From NCBI GenBank assembly GCA_017893485.1, contig CM030362.1, forward strand, positions 183,480,175 to 183,544,174: DNA of 64,000 nucleotides, read 5' to 3'. Below are positions 11,919-23,836 of this stretch, in pieces. Position numbers and translations under genes: made by a program. The DNA is from Hemerocallis citrina. Lineage: Eukaryota > Streptophyta > Magnoliopsida > Asparagales > Asphodelaceae. The notes beneath the pieces are model-generated. The model made no database searches, was not told where the DNA came from, and worked only from the letters and a program-made list of their open reading frames with translations. Positions within the stretch are counted from its first letter, which is position 1. Each line of letters begins with the position of its first letter.

Positions 11919-11992
11919 GGAGTTGTGCCAAGGCAGGTAGTTCCCACTATTCCCATGAAAATAGTGGGCGAGTAGTTCCTCGATACAATTCC
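11919..11992. repeat. Compound stem-loop 2 in LTR C
   Basis: An outer stem pairs 11919-11933 with 11978-11992 (13 of 15 allowing wobble pairs). A perfect 9 bp inner stem pairs CCCACTATT (11943-11951) with AATAGTGGG (11960-11968). The layout equals the stem-loop at 11025 but the outer stem sequence is different. Confidence 0.75.
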
Positions 11993-12544
11993 AAGGCATC
12001 AACTCATATCACACTAATATCACATATAACTTTACTTTATTCGTATCATATTATCTCATACATACACACTTTCTTTACTTCTTATATTTAATCACATAGC
12101 ATGATGCAATTCTTTCATGAATATCTCCACATCACCATCTTTTTATTTTCATTTATAATTATATAATGTCATTTCCTCGTTTTTCATACTTAATTAACCA
12201 CATATTCCATTTATCATTTATTTTCATTTGCATTCTCATGAATCATATTCTTTCATACTCATCTTCATATATATACATTTTCTTTCTCTCTACTTATTCA
12301 TTTCCACTCAAATACTTACTTCACTTTCTCATTTCCACTTTACATTAACTACTTTCTTTTCTTTCTCATTCTCATATCACATTATATGCTTTCTTTACTT
12401 TCTCATTTTTTGTTTCATTCCACATTTGTTCATTTTATTGATTTGTTGACCAGTGTGCCACAATATCCAATATACTGAGAGCCGACAGCCCAGTAAAATA
12501 CGCGGATCGATGCTCACACAGAGTCTTACAAGTCCGAGACTACG

Positions 12545-12870
12545 TCTTCCTCCCAGCCTATGCCAGCAAGGGAAACACCGTACCCCAAGTAGAACTTGGG
12601 TACTTCCTCTTGGTCGAAGCCATTGAGGGAAAAGATAACACCGCACCCTAGCGAAGCTGGGTACTTTCTCGTGGCAAATCCAACGAGGGAAAGAAAACAC
12701 CGCACCCCTAGTTTCACTAGGGTACTTCCTCGTGACATCCCTCATCGAGGGAATATCACAGCACCCCAGCTGAGCTGGGTAATAACCGGGCCTCAAGCCG
12801 ATAGCTTGAGTGATAAAAACACCACAAACATAGTTTGGATAATAAACACCATACCCAAGCCGGTCCTTGG
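12545..12870. repeat. Array of about seven short hairpins in LTR C
   Basis: Stems seen: CCCAAGT/ACTTGGG (12584-12600), CCC-AGC/GCTGGG with one bulge (12646-12661), CCCTAGT/ACTAGGG (12706-12722), CCCAGC/GCTGGG (12765-12779), CTCAAGC/GCTTGAG (12792-12810), CAAAC/GTTTG (12825-12837) and CCAAG/CTTGG (12855-12870). The first four have three-base loops, are about 60 bases apart, and are followed by TACTTyCTC...GAGGGAA, which can pair as a second stem. Flanking words such as ACACCGCA and ATAACACC recur between hairpins. Confidence 0.75.
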
Positions 12871-14502
12871 TTGTTAGGAGGTCTAGCCCAAACCCCCAGG
12901 ATTTATATAGGTACTGGTCAACAAAGTTTATCTATTATTTTCATTTTCATTTCATCTTTTTATGTCATTTCACCACCACACAGCATCTCATTTTTTACTT
13001 CAATAATTTGCCACATTCTTGACTTTAACCATGCGATTTATTATCACAAAATCTCACACATTCACATACATCTGGTTATTTCATTTATAAGATTATTACC
13101 TCATATTATTCTATATCATAAATGCACCAAAATATTTATTTAATCACATTATAATTTCTTATGAATATGCCAAATTAAGTAGATGATTATATCATATTAC
13201 CGCCCATTAGTTCCACTTAGAATATCACTATATTATACACATACACACTCATTAATTTCATCGGTCATGATATCCCAACTCATTATCACTCATCTATATC
13301 ACAAACTTGCACCATATAACACCATTCACCATATCAAATTTTGTATTTACGAGTAACTCTTCATTAGGCTATAACTCACACTAATCACATCAAATTCGCA
13401 TAAAACTTTATCACAACATGGTATATACCTAACGTAATTATACTCACCTGACAAACTTAGACTACCTTGACGAATGTCTTCTCCGCCACTTGTTCGCAAT
13501 CATATTCCGCCACCTATCACAGACATTCAAAACCAATTACTGTTGATTATCTATATCTCCATATCTCCAATCATATCAAATCACTCCTAAACCACTGCTA
13601 TAGTCACTCTAATTCCTCATAGGCATTTTATCGAATCCTTACGTGCATACAATATATGCACAAATCTCAAATTCTAATAATTGGGTTTTTTGTCCATAAA
13701 AATTTCTAAAAATCACACGATATTAATCTAAAGGGTCTACTACAATTTCTACAATTAGTAGTGAGGTAATTATCACATTATTAGCTACCCTTATATTAAC
13801 CCAAAACCTTTATTTATAAGCAACTTACACAACCTTAATCAATTTAATAATTTCTTGACTCTAACATCAAAATAGATCTCTAACCAACCCTACACTCTAT
13901 TTCTAAGCAAAACAAATTAAAAGCATAAGAAATTACACAAATAACTACAAAGATATATACCTCCACTAAATCATTTCTCCAAACTGAAGCCACCATGAGG
14001 AAGAGAACCCTTCAATTAGCATACCCCTAAATTTAATTGAAATTTTATGAAGAAATACCCTAGGGATTTCACCTTGGAAATCGATGGGGTTGGGTTTCGG
14101 TCGGGCAAAATTGAAACCAAGAAAAGAAGAAGGGGGGGGGGGGGGGGTTGGTAAAAAAATTATATAAATAATATATTTACTAAAGGGATATTAACATACA
14201 AGCCCCCAATCATCAAAATATTACAAATAAACCCCAACTCTACACTTTAATAATACTAATGATACAAAATACATTAAAATATCTCATAATCTATATAATC
14301 CTATAAAATTATAAAATAAAAATAAACAATATTTCTTCACATAAAACTCAACTCATAACTCCAATATATCAATAATACCGATCCAACACCAATATCAACA
14401 CCAATATCAATATTTAAAATAAAACATACCAAAAATAATGCTCACCACTCCAGGAATATAAAAACGGGTATTTTCTGTATTTTAAAAAATTGAGGTGTTA
14501 CA

Positions 14503-16031
14503 TTATACACACCTCAAATGAAGCTCTTCCTCGAGCTATGGGTGTCAACGCATCCACTTGCACAAATTCTGGGAATTCATTCCTCCAAAATCATCCAAAT
14601 CAATTCATATCCCATCACATCATGTAAAAACAATTTAACGCCAAATTCAGCTTGTCTATTGCAAAATCAACCTTTACCCAAATAAACACTTAGATATCTG
14701 ACTGTACTTATTTCTTATGTTAGGACGAAAGCAAATCACACGGAATTTCTAAATTACACACTCCTAAGAATTCATGACATTTTTCATTTATGAGCATACA
14801 CACCTCAAAATTAAGACTTTTCTACTTAAAATTTCAAATATTAACCATATTGTCCATCAAATATCCTTGATTTCTTTCAATTCTTTGAATGCTAATTCAA
14901 ACTTAAACCCCAACTTTTAGCAAGGTACACAACTAAGTATCATTTCAAAAATATTAAAACACATAACTACACCAATTAGTACATCAATAGATGCAAATTA
15001 TCTTCTAAAATCACCATTTGACATCTAATTCTATTATGAATACCATTTATCATCACACCATCATCATTTTTCACTCGCATCATCCATCTTTTCTTCCACA
15101 TTAATCCTTCCTACACATTTCTATCAATAATATTGCTATACATTTCTGCATTCACTTTCTAGGTTTCCCACATTTCCTTCGTTACTATCATCAATTTCGT
15201 CTCCTGAGATCATTATTCATACATATTACCAATAAATACAAATATTTTATAAGCATTCCCATCATCCTACATGCACCGTTTATCACCAAGTATTACCTTC
15301 ACTGTATATACTTCTTTTCTTTCAATTTCTAGAGATATGAATCACATTTGAACTCTAGATTCCACCAAGATATCTGATGAAATATCATTTTATGTACATC
15401 AAAAACAGATAAATACCATTAACTAAGGAATCAATGAGTACAAATTATCCTTGTAATCACACTCTGTCATCTAGTTTTCTTATAAAGCATCAATGGGCAC
15501 AAATTATCCTTATATTTTTTAATCCAAATACTCCTTCTTTCCCCGACATTAATTTTTCCTACATTGTCACTTCTCATCACTTTACTATACATTTCCAGAT
15601 CACACACCAAAATCTATACATTATCTTCGTTCTTATTCTCAATTACTCCTCTTATAACAACGTCATCTATATATATACTTACGCCACTATTACCATATCC
15701 CGTATATATGTATTTCAATGAGTATCATCAACATAATAGATAACACCGAGTATTTCACAAATTCAATCAGATAACGCCAAACAGAATCCATTTATCGCAC
15801 AGTATGTATTCTACTAGTGCTTAATAGTCTGCCTCATCATCACATCACAATTTCATGTATCACAAACTCCCTTCACCCGAACAATTCAATATCACGTGAG
15901 ATCACTACATTCCTCAGAAGGGCCATTTAGTTTCCGTATTCTCTCTTAAATTCTTCTCAAGCCATATCTAACACATTAAAAAAAAAATCAAATGATCCTT
16001 AAACTTCACTATGACAGAGAACATATATAGT
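14503..16031 (-). other. Interior of element C, left part
   Basis: AT-rich sequence (many CATC and TTTCATT words) between the 3' LTR and the solo LTR at 16032. No gag, protease, RT or integrase motif is recognisable on either strand. The polypurine tract expected just right of 14502 is weak (minus strand TTGAGGTGTGTATAA). Confidence 0.6.
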
Positions 16032-16432
16032 TGTAACCCCTGTTTTTCGAAAAAATGTATTTCTGTATATTTTCCGTATTTTAAAATTTTTCTCAAATTA
16101 TTTTTTTCGGTTTTCAAATTCTTTTGTCAAGATGTATTATCGACTCTTCTATTAAAAATCTATTTTGTCGATCAATAATTTTATTGTAACTATTTTATAT
16201 GAATTTTACTTTTTAATACAAATCCTATTTTTGTTATTATTACTCTGATTTATGTATTAGTAGTACTAATATTATTTTATCAGTTTCTATTATTATTATT
16301 GTTATTAGTATTATTGTTCTTATTAATATTTTTGACTAGTTATTAAAAATCCATTTTTATCTACTAATTGTATAAATTATATTTTTGTAATGCAAATTGC
16401 ATTTTATTAGAGACAATATTTTATTTGTTATT

Positions 16433-16464
<32 letters not shown>

Positions 16465-19400
16465 AGTATTTATTTGTTTATTTCCTAAACTACTACCCAA
16501 CTTTAAACCCAAACTAAAACTACCCAAACCCATCTCAGCATACAACCCTGACCCGTTTCCTATTCTAAAACCAACCCGAAACTAACCCTATTTCCCTACT
16601 CTATATAATAACCCATCCACTGTTTTTTTTCCCAGCCGCTTCATCTTCACTTCTCCTTCATGTTAAACCTGCGCCGCTTCATCTTCTTCTTCCTCTCTCC
16701 CGTCGCCTCGCTCGCGCCGCGCCCTGCCCGGTCTTCCGTCCTCGTGTGTGCGCGCCACCCCGCAGCGCGCAAGCGCAGGCACCCCGCGACAGCGCTCCGC
16801 TGCTCCCGACCACCCCCTTCCTGTGCGACTGCACTGTCTCCCGACCACCACACAGCCAGCGATGCCCCTCCCCTCCTTGCTACGACCAGCTGGAGCACCC
16901 CTTGTGTCATGCCGTGATCCCACAGTAGACAGCATCCCTGCGGCAGCCCCCCTCTCCGACCTTCCGACGCCGGCAGCGATAGCACGCATTCCCCCGCGAC
17001 TGCCTCCAGCACCGTCCTCCTGTGCGCAGCCGCCCGTGTTCCGTCCGACTTCCACACAGTGCAACCTTGGCCATGGAGTTGTGGCCTATATGGGTTCTTG
17101 ATCTTGAAGTTTGATGGATTAGATTAGAGCCGTTGATTTCGCTTGATTGATCATCATCATCATGGAGTTGCTAGTTTTGATGTGAGTCGTTGGATTTCTT
17201 GATCTTGGTTGTGATCGTGGAGTGTTTGATCATCTTGATTGTGAGCCATCCGTTGGATTCTTGATCGTGTGAGTTTTGATGGTTGAATGTTGGTCGTCCG
17301 TTCTTGATCTCTTATTATGGACCGTTGGATATTATCTCATCATCTTGGAGTTTGAATCCTTTGAATCTTGGCCATTCGTAGATCTTGATTCTTGATCGTG
17401 TTTTGTTATGGACCGTCCGATCGTGCCCGTGATCGATTGCTCTTTGGATTCGTGATCTTGTTCGTGGTTCGTTGCTGTTGAGATCGTGCCCGGGAATCTG
17501 TTCCCGTTATTCTCTTCTTTTGGTTGGATTCGTCGTCTTCATCCAGGCAAGTAACTTGTACTTAAATTTCTTAGGTTGATACAAGTAGAAAGTTCACACA
17601 TAGGATAGGATGAGACTAGAGACGGACAAAGATCATGTTTTTAATTGTGGGTTTCATCTCTATTGTTCAAAACAGGCCATAGACGACTTAGGACATGAAG
17701 TTTGATAGGTTTGTGCCTTAGGATTCACCCAAACGCGATTTTGATCGCGTATGCGACATATTGTGTACCCGATGTATGTTGAACACCCATATGAGAAATA
17801 TTAGATTTTGACATGATAGAAACCCTTAGATATGATATTTAGATAATGGGTAGGCTGCGTTTCGAATTTGGAAGAGTTTGGATGATTTATGAGGAAGTTA
17901 TGACGTTTTGAAGTTTGGTTGAGAAATCTGGAAATTTGGATTGAACTGGATTGATTATTGTTTTTACCTGAATTAGATTCCGAATCTCAACATGACTATT
18001 TCTGAGTAAATTGTAGAGAATCGAATCTAATTTCTAACCCCATTGATTTCATCCCGTTTGGAGTTCGTATGAATTAGTTATGATTATTTTAGTAACTGTA
18101 TGTCGGTAGTTCCCAAATTCATTTCGGGGTAGATTTTATCACCAATTTATTTTCAAGATCCAAGTTAGACATAATTTCATACCACAAGATTTTGTCCAAT
18201 GTTTCACCATGATGTTAGGTAGTTCTCTGATTTTTGTGGTAATTAAAAGATGAGTTTTGAGTGATGCCTTGCATCCTTTTCTATAGATCGCTTTTGCTGT
18301 AAACTGCGTGTGATTGTATGTTGAATGCCGTGTTCACCTTATTTCTAATTACTGTATGAATATTTTATGTGAGATATGAAAGTTGGGTAATTTTATCTAC
18401 TTTCATCTCGTTTTGGCGGAAGTGGATTTTGATGCGCTTTGTGCAAGATATGCATGATTTTGTACAGCGGTGTTAAAGAATTCCAGATCCATCAAAACTG
18501 TGTTATGTGTTACCTTCTATTTTTAAAAACATATCTATACTTTCTGGAAAAATATGAAAATCTATATTTTGAGACTATACATATAGGGGATTGCCCCAGA
18601 ATTTTTGTGGATTTAATTGATGACTTTATTTTCTGTTTTCATGTGGTTTAAGTTATTCCCCTGTTTTCTGGCTGTACCAGAAATCTGTGTTGAAATGACT
18701 TTTAACCTGAGATGTTATGAACTAGTGTGTATCTTTATTATAACCGTTAGAAGCGTGTGGAAGTCTAGTTTCCAGATCCTTTGACGGATTATGATTTGCA
18801 TGCCTGTAGATCTTTGGATCACTGTTTTTGTACAGACTGGTCTTGCTGTCCTGTTTATAAACATATACCATTTTGCTCGTATTTGTGAATGTTTTGCACC
18901 TATACTTGCTGATCTAATTCCCTGAGACTAAACCTGATTATGACCTGTTAGTTTGACATTATTTAGCACACTCTCATGCCTGTGGATGATATTAATAATA
19001 AAAGTAATCAAGCCGGAATTTATGGGACAGATCTAGTAGAGGGAAAGCATAGAAATGTGTACTTGGAGGCGGACCAATGGGTTCGAACTGTTCTGTTACC
19101 TGATTACCTGACTACATGCTTCCCTATAAGAAGATGTACTCGGATGACTGTTACTGTTACTGTTTCCTGTACCTAAGTACACTGCCCTATAATATCCCCT
19201 ACGAAATCTAAAGCGAAACTGTATTGACTGTAACAACCATGTGATAAAAGTATGGCACATGAAGTGTTACCTAGATAGTAATAATAATACAAGATATTAA
19301 TATATGATTACCTGTTACCTGCATACATGTGACCTGGTTATCCTGATATTCCTGATTATCCTGATTATCCTGATACCTGTTTATCTGTTACATGATTTCC

Positions 19401-20042
19401 TGTTACATGATTACCTGATATTCCTGTTACCTGTTTTCCTGATACTTGATACATGATTACATGATTACCTGAATACCTGATAATTATACATGTTACCTGT
19501 TTTAACTGTTGACACTTGACATATGTTTACCTATACCTGTTAGTATATCCTATGATTAGATAGTGTCCATGTGCTTGTATCCTATTCTATTTGTGACCCG
19601 GACTTGCCATTGACGGGTACTGTGTTTTCTCTTTTCCTTTTTCCTGCATTATGGGAATTGCAGATTTTGGAGGACAGGTTCCTAAAGGTATTGGCAAGAT
19701 GAGGGGCTAGAGGCGGAATTTTGCTATTACAATTCTTGTTGATTATTTTGGACAATAAGTGTATTTTGAGACTTGTATTATTTCTTGTATTTGGGCGATG
19801 TGACCCAGGATTATTTGTGTTATTTCAAATCATGATTATTTGAGGTTAATACATTTTATTTCAAGTATTCCTGTTGGTATTTGGTTTATATGTGCATGTG
19901 GTTGATTTTTCCTGGCTTCCGACTCTGATTTTACTGTGACATGTTGTAAAAAATTCCTGAACAGCTTAAGGATGATTATATTCATTCGCTGGGCTTTTGT
20001 TACGTGCTCGTATTCCGTATTTTTGGGAAGCGGGGCGTGACA
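16032..20042 (+). repeat. Solo LTR of family R1, 4011 bp
   Basis: It starts TGTAACCCCTG, ends GGGGCGTGACA, and is flanked by ATAGT on both sides (16027-16031 and 20043-20047), a perfect 5 bp target duplication. No interior accompanies it, so it is a solo LTR left by LTR-LTR recombination. A TATA-like CTATATAATAA (about 16601) starts a GC-rich leader (16640-17060). Then come degenerate repeats of GTTGGATTCTTGATC-like words (17100-17480) and a stretch of TTACCTGAT-like words (19310-19560). A (TTTA)n tract lies at about 16435-16462. Open frames in the GC-rich leader look fortuitous. Confidence 0.88.
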
Positions 20043-20047
20043 ATAGT

Positions 20048-21500
20048 GGTACCATACACACACAACTATAGCTCCTCTTGGGTCCATACATAATATTCCA
20101 GGCTAATCAATAGCCTCATCATCATACTAAGTCTGCAAATATAGTTTGCGTTTTGTTTTTTCTTTTGAAACCTGGAGAAACCTTTCTTTAAAAATCTCTC
20201 TAGCTTGAAAAAAATGAGTATAAGCTTCATCAACATCATCACTATATGACTATCATTATGTATACACACTGTTATACCATACTTTACTAAGTATCAGAGA
20301 TACATATTCTTGATTAAACCATTATGATAAATGCCTCACTCTCTTTCTTAACCAAATATTCCCAAATGTCAATAATATATTTCCTAATCGATTCAATCTC
20401 ATAATACAATCATCCACTGGTCATGCATATCACCATTTTTCTAGTTATCTATCTATCCAGGTATATACGAGATCTCCTACCTATCAGTCACCGACTTGAT
20501 ACATACGGGAACAACCCACCAACACATCCTACAGATATCCCAAAACTATAGGTCACCTTATAGATTATTATCTATCGAATAGATTAACTTATAAGTCACG
20601 AGACCACCAAAAATGTAATTTTGTAACACTTATTCAAATTTATTTACACGATCAAGCATATTTATTATATAACATCAAGTGTTTAATACTCTTCTTCCTT
20701 CTTCTTCCGGTATATATTACAGATATACTACACACAAATATAATTATTAAAGTTTACATAGTCATATTCATTCATCAAAATAACGTACATCATAGATCAA
20801 GCTAAACTAGTCTTGATCGTATTCTCTTTCCTTCTGTTTATGGCCTCTTCGAAATGGCCAATGCGACAAATAATACCTTCATTGTCTTAGGATCCAATAA
20901 TTTATAACCAATAATCTCTTTCATTAATACTTACACTCCACCATATACTTCATATACCATAATATACAAATCTTCAAAACAATGGTTATCCAATACAAAG
21001 GAATTACATTCAACTCAATAAATTCATTCAAAATTTATCTACAAATCAAATAAACTTCCCCACAAATTCTACATTCTCGAATACATTTCCTACTATCATT
21101 TACTTACAACTTTCTCATCATTCCGTAACTCTAACTAGTACCTGAACTAATACCTCAAATTCTATACATTCATCGATTTCCAATATTCAACCAAAATGCA
21201 CCGATTTACTAAGCCTTTCCTTGTATATATACATACTCCTTCACTTATAATCTCCATATCACTTACCAATTTTAGACTAAAACTACCAATATAATTCGAC
21301 ATCCATATTCATTCGCTCACTCTACTACCATATATTCGACCTTCTCTTGCCATACATCATCATCTACTTTCATCCCTGTAATAATAATCATTTATTACTG
21401 CCATACAACACTGATCATTTCTACACAATCCTCAATGAACCCATACTCACACACTACAAGATCGCTAGGATATATTCAATTTCCAAGCCAACATAGGCAT
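20048..21500 (-). other. Interior of element C, right part
   Basis: AT-rich sequence between the solo LTR and the primer site of element C. No coding motif is recognised on either strand. On the minus strand it is the leader region following the primer site. Confidence 0.55.
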
Positions 21501-21508
21501 TGATACCA
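21496..21508 (-). other. Primer-site-like sequence of element C
   Basis: The minus strand reads TGGTATCAATGCC, against TGGTATCAGAGCC for the initiator-Met-tRNA site used by many chromoviruses; two bases differ. It lies next to the LTR end at 21512. Confidence 0.65.
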
Positions 21509-21511
21509 AAC

Positions 21512-21763
21512 TTTAACACCCCAATTTATTTTTATTTATTTATTTTTATAACCCCAAATTCAATTCTTTCAATTTCTATACCACTTTAAATATAAACTAA
21601 GATAGTTATATTTCAAATAAAATTTTGGTAGAGTTTTTCCTGAAATTTTTGCTCTGAAACACAAAAAGCTTACGGAATTCTGCTCTAAATTCCATAGCTT
21701 ATAGCACAGGAAATATTTTCACAGGCTCCCCAGGCAAAAATGATCAGAATCACACAGGCAATA
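21512..21763 (-). repeat. 5' LTR of element C, 3'-end fragment
   Basis: About 250 bases match 10127-10370. The match stops at 21764, where the R1 LTR starts. The rest of this LTR should lie right of the window. Confidence 0.75.
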
Positions 21764-23836
21764 TGTCACGCCCCACTTCCCAAAAATACGGAATACGAGC
21801 ATATAATATTAGCCCAGGGAATGACTAACATCTTCCATAAGCTATTTATTCGATCAACTCAACAATATAACCAATACAGAACAATTGCACAAGAATTAAT
21901 AATAATCTCATGAACAATAATACTTGGAATGAAGCAATAACATATCCAAATACAATAATAATCCAACGTCTGAAAATAAATAACATTATTCGGGACATAA
22001 GCCAAATACAATAATAAATTCATTCTCAAATAATAATAAATCTCAATACATTAAGTTCAATAAAATGATAAGCAATTAGAAAGCATTAAATCTTCAGAAT
22101 CTTTGTTCAACAATTCCAGTAGGCAATTTTTCTTCATTACCTGTGAACACTTCATCTAAAAAGAGAAGAAAAATTGTCCTTAGAGCAAGTCATGGACAGC
22201 AAGTAGAGAAAGTGGGGAACAATGGAATAACGGTATAACAATGAAGTCAATAGATTAATAGAAATCAATAATATGGCACGATAGTAATAATCAATAACAT
22301 GGTAATCGATGCAATGGTGTAACAATGATTCAATATTTGGTAACAATATGCAACGGTCAATATCAATAACACTTAGGTAATATTCGATATCAATAGGGAC
22401 AATGATGAACAATATGCAGTGTCGATGTTGTGTCAATCCTTATGTCTATTAATTATTTCAACTCCTAACTAATGCACGTACTACTGTGTCCCATATGTTC
22501 CATACCACAGGTTTCATGCAGATAATCAATTTTGTTTAGACTATAGTGGTAGATTCTATAGTTTATGCACTGGATATGATGACGATAACAATATAACACG
22601 GGCCATATGTAATTTCTTACACGATGACGATAATAATAATAACACGGGCCATATGTAATTTCTTACACGATGAAGATAATAGTAATAACACGGGCCATCA
22701 TCTAAGTACTTCCCCATATCATCAACTACTCTAGTCAATCCCTTAACCCCAGCTTGTTAATTATTTATCGATGCAACAATACAATATGCAATTGGAGACA
22801 AGAGATGAACAAGAGTATCAATAGGGAAAACGATAGGGTGATAACATGGATAGGATGACTAGAATGATGATAATAATTCAGGGAACATGAAATGCAACAT
22901 ACATTCATTAATTCATGCAATAATACAATATAGGAATAATTAATCTATTAGTGGAATCTAAAATTCTGGACAGTAAGCGCAGTCCATACAAAAATGCAGT
23001 TTCTTGCAACTCAGAAATCGAAAGTTGAATCCGTCAGAAATTCTGGAAACTAGACTTCCACATGGTTCCAACGCATATTTAAAGTTCAAATTCCAAAAAC
23101 AGTAGCTAAGTCAAACACATGGTTCTTTACAGGTTTCATGTTTAGGCAGAATATCGACATCATGTTATTTTAATTTTAGAATCAGCAAAAACTCAATATT
23201 GAATTCATTAAAAAGACTTATTAGATTCCTAAACATGTAAACCAACAATCTGAAAATTTTCAGAGCAAAATTTTATCATTTGATCAGCCTTTTTACTATT
23301 TAAACATGAAAGATACGAGAATCTGGAAATCTGGAATTAAAAACACAGCTGTAGTAAAACAGGTATAACTTTGCTACAAAACTTGGAATTCAAAAATTCA
23401 AGATGTTCTGGAAACTAGAAAGATGAGGCTACAATTCGTGTTCAAAAAGTAATTTAATTTGAGGTCATTTACTGGGTCAAAAGCAGCAGACAACTTACAG
23501 CCAGCAAGAAGGATAAAGATTTTAGGGTAATTTTCATGAAAATAAATTAATTAAATATGATGGGTATCGATTCTTTAGGCAATAAATTGTGTAACCAGCA
23601 TGATATGTGTCAAAACATGATAAATAAAATTATAACACCCACATATACAAATCTATCATCAATCAACCATCAAACGATCAAACAACATACAACCTAAAAA
23701 TTGTCTCTACAATAGTTTATTTGTATCATGACTATATGTGTAACCCTATTATCCATACCATATGATGTATGCAAGATTCAATATTTTTTGAATCAAATTG
23801 GCACGATATCAAGAGATTTGGGTTAGCTTGTGTAAA
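21764..23836 (-). repeat. R1-family LTR, 3' part (minus), first segment
   Basis: It starts TGTCACGCCCC and matches the reverse complement of the solo LTR end near 20042 (CCCAAAAATACGGAATACGAGC). It continues after the inserted solo LTR at 27350. CAATA (21759-21763) is its expected left target duplication. Repetitive CAATAA/CAATGG words fill 22200-22440. The short frames here are not genes. Confidence 0.8.
22576..22705. repeat. 46 bp tandem repeat, about 2.6 copies
   Basis: ACGGGCCATATGTAATTTC recurs at 22598 and 22644, and its start at 22690, with GATGACGATAA-like sequence between copies. Confidence 0.8.

Larger units (their letters stand above)
10127..14502 (-). repeat. 3' LTR of element C, about 4.4 kb
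   Basis: It starts TGTAACACCCC and ends GAGGTGTTACA, an inverted terminal pair typical of chromovirus-like LTRs. The flanks (CAAGA and TTATA) do not match, as expected for one LTR of a longer element. Contents include a long TA tract (about 10361-10407), AT-rich pyrimidine-biased sequence, compound hairpins at 11025 and 11919, hairpin arrays at about 11597 and 12545, and a G16 run (14132-14147) next to a TATA-like motif on the minus strand. Short plus-strand open frames such as 12166-12348 are low-complexity and not accepted. Confidence 0.75.
10127..21763 (-). mobile_element. Element C: gene-less long-LTR retrotransposon
   Basis: LTR sequences starting TGTAACACCCC (10127) and TTTAACACCCC (21512) match over about 240 bases, including GAATTCAATTCTTTCAATTT-like and CAAAAAGCTTACGGAATTCTG-like segments. 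Between them, next to the right copy, lies a primer-site-like TGGTATCAATGCC on the minus strand. This gives a minus-strand element with its 3' LTR at the left. Without the solo LTR inserted at 16032, the interior is about 3 kb and holds no gag or pol motif on either strand, so it looks non-autonomous (LARD-like). The 5' LTR is broken at 21764. Element C interrupts the LTR ending at 10126; CAAGA (10122-10126) is the expected left target duplication. Confidence 0.7.

Noticed and set aside
12166..12449. Small hydrophobic frames in LTR C as membrane peptides
   Set aside because: They arise from pyrimidine-rich low-complexity DNA (TTTCATT, CTTT), which encodes Phe/Ser/Leu runs by composition.
16647..17101. 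Overlapping frames in the solo R1 LTR as genes
   Set aside because: Same reasoning: GC-rich leader inside an LTR, no homology seen and no preserved frame between copies.
22576..22705. CRISPR-like spaced repeats
   Set aside because: A 46 bp tandem repeat with no distinct spacers, in plant LTR sequence; slippage explains it.
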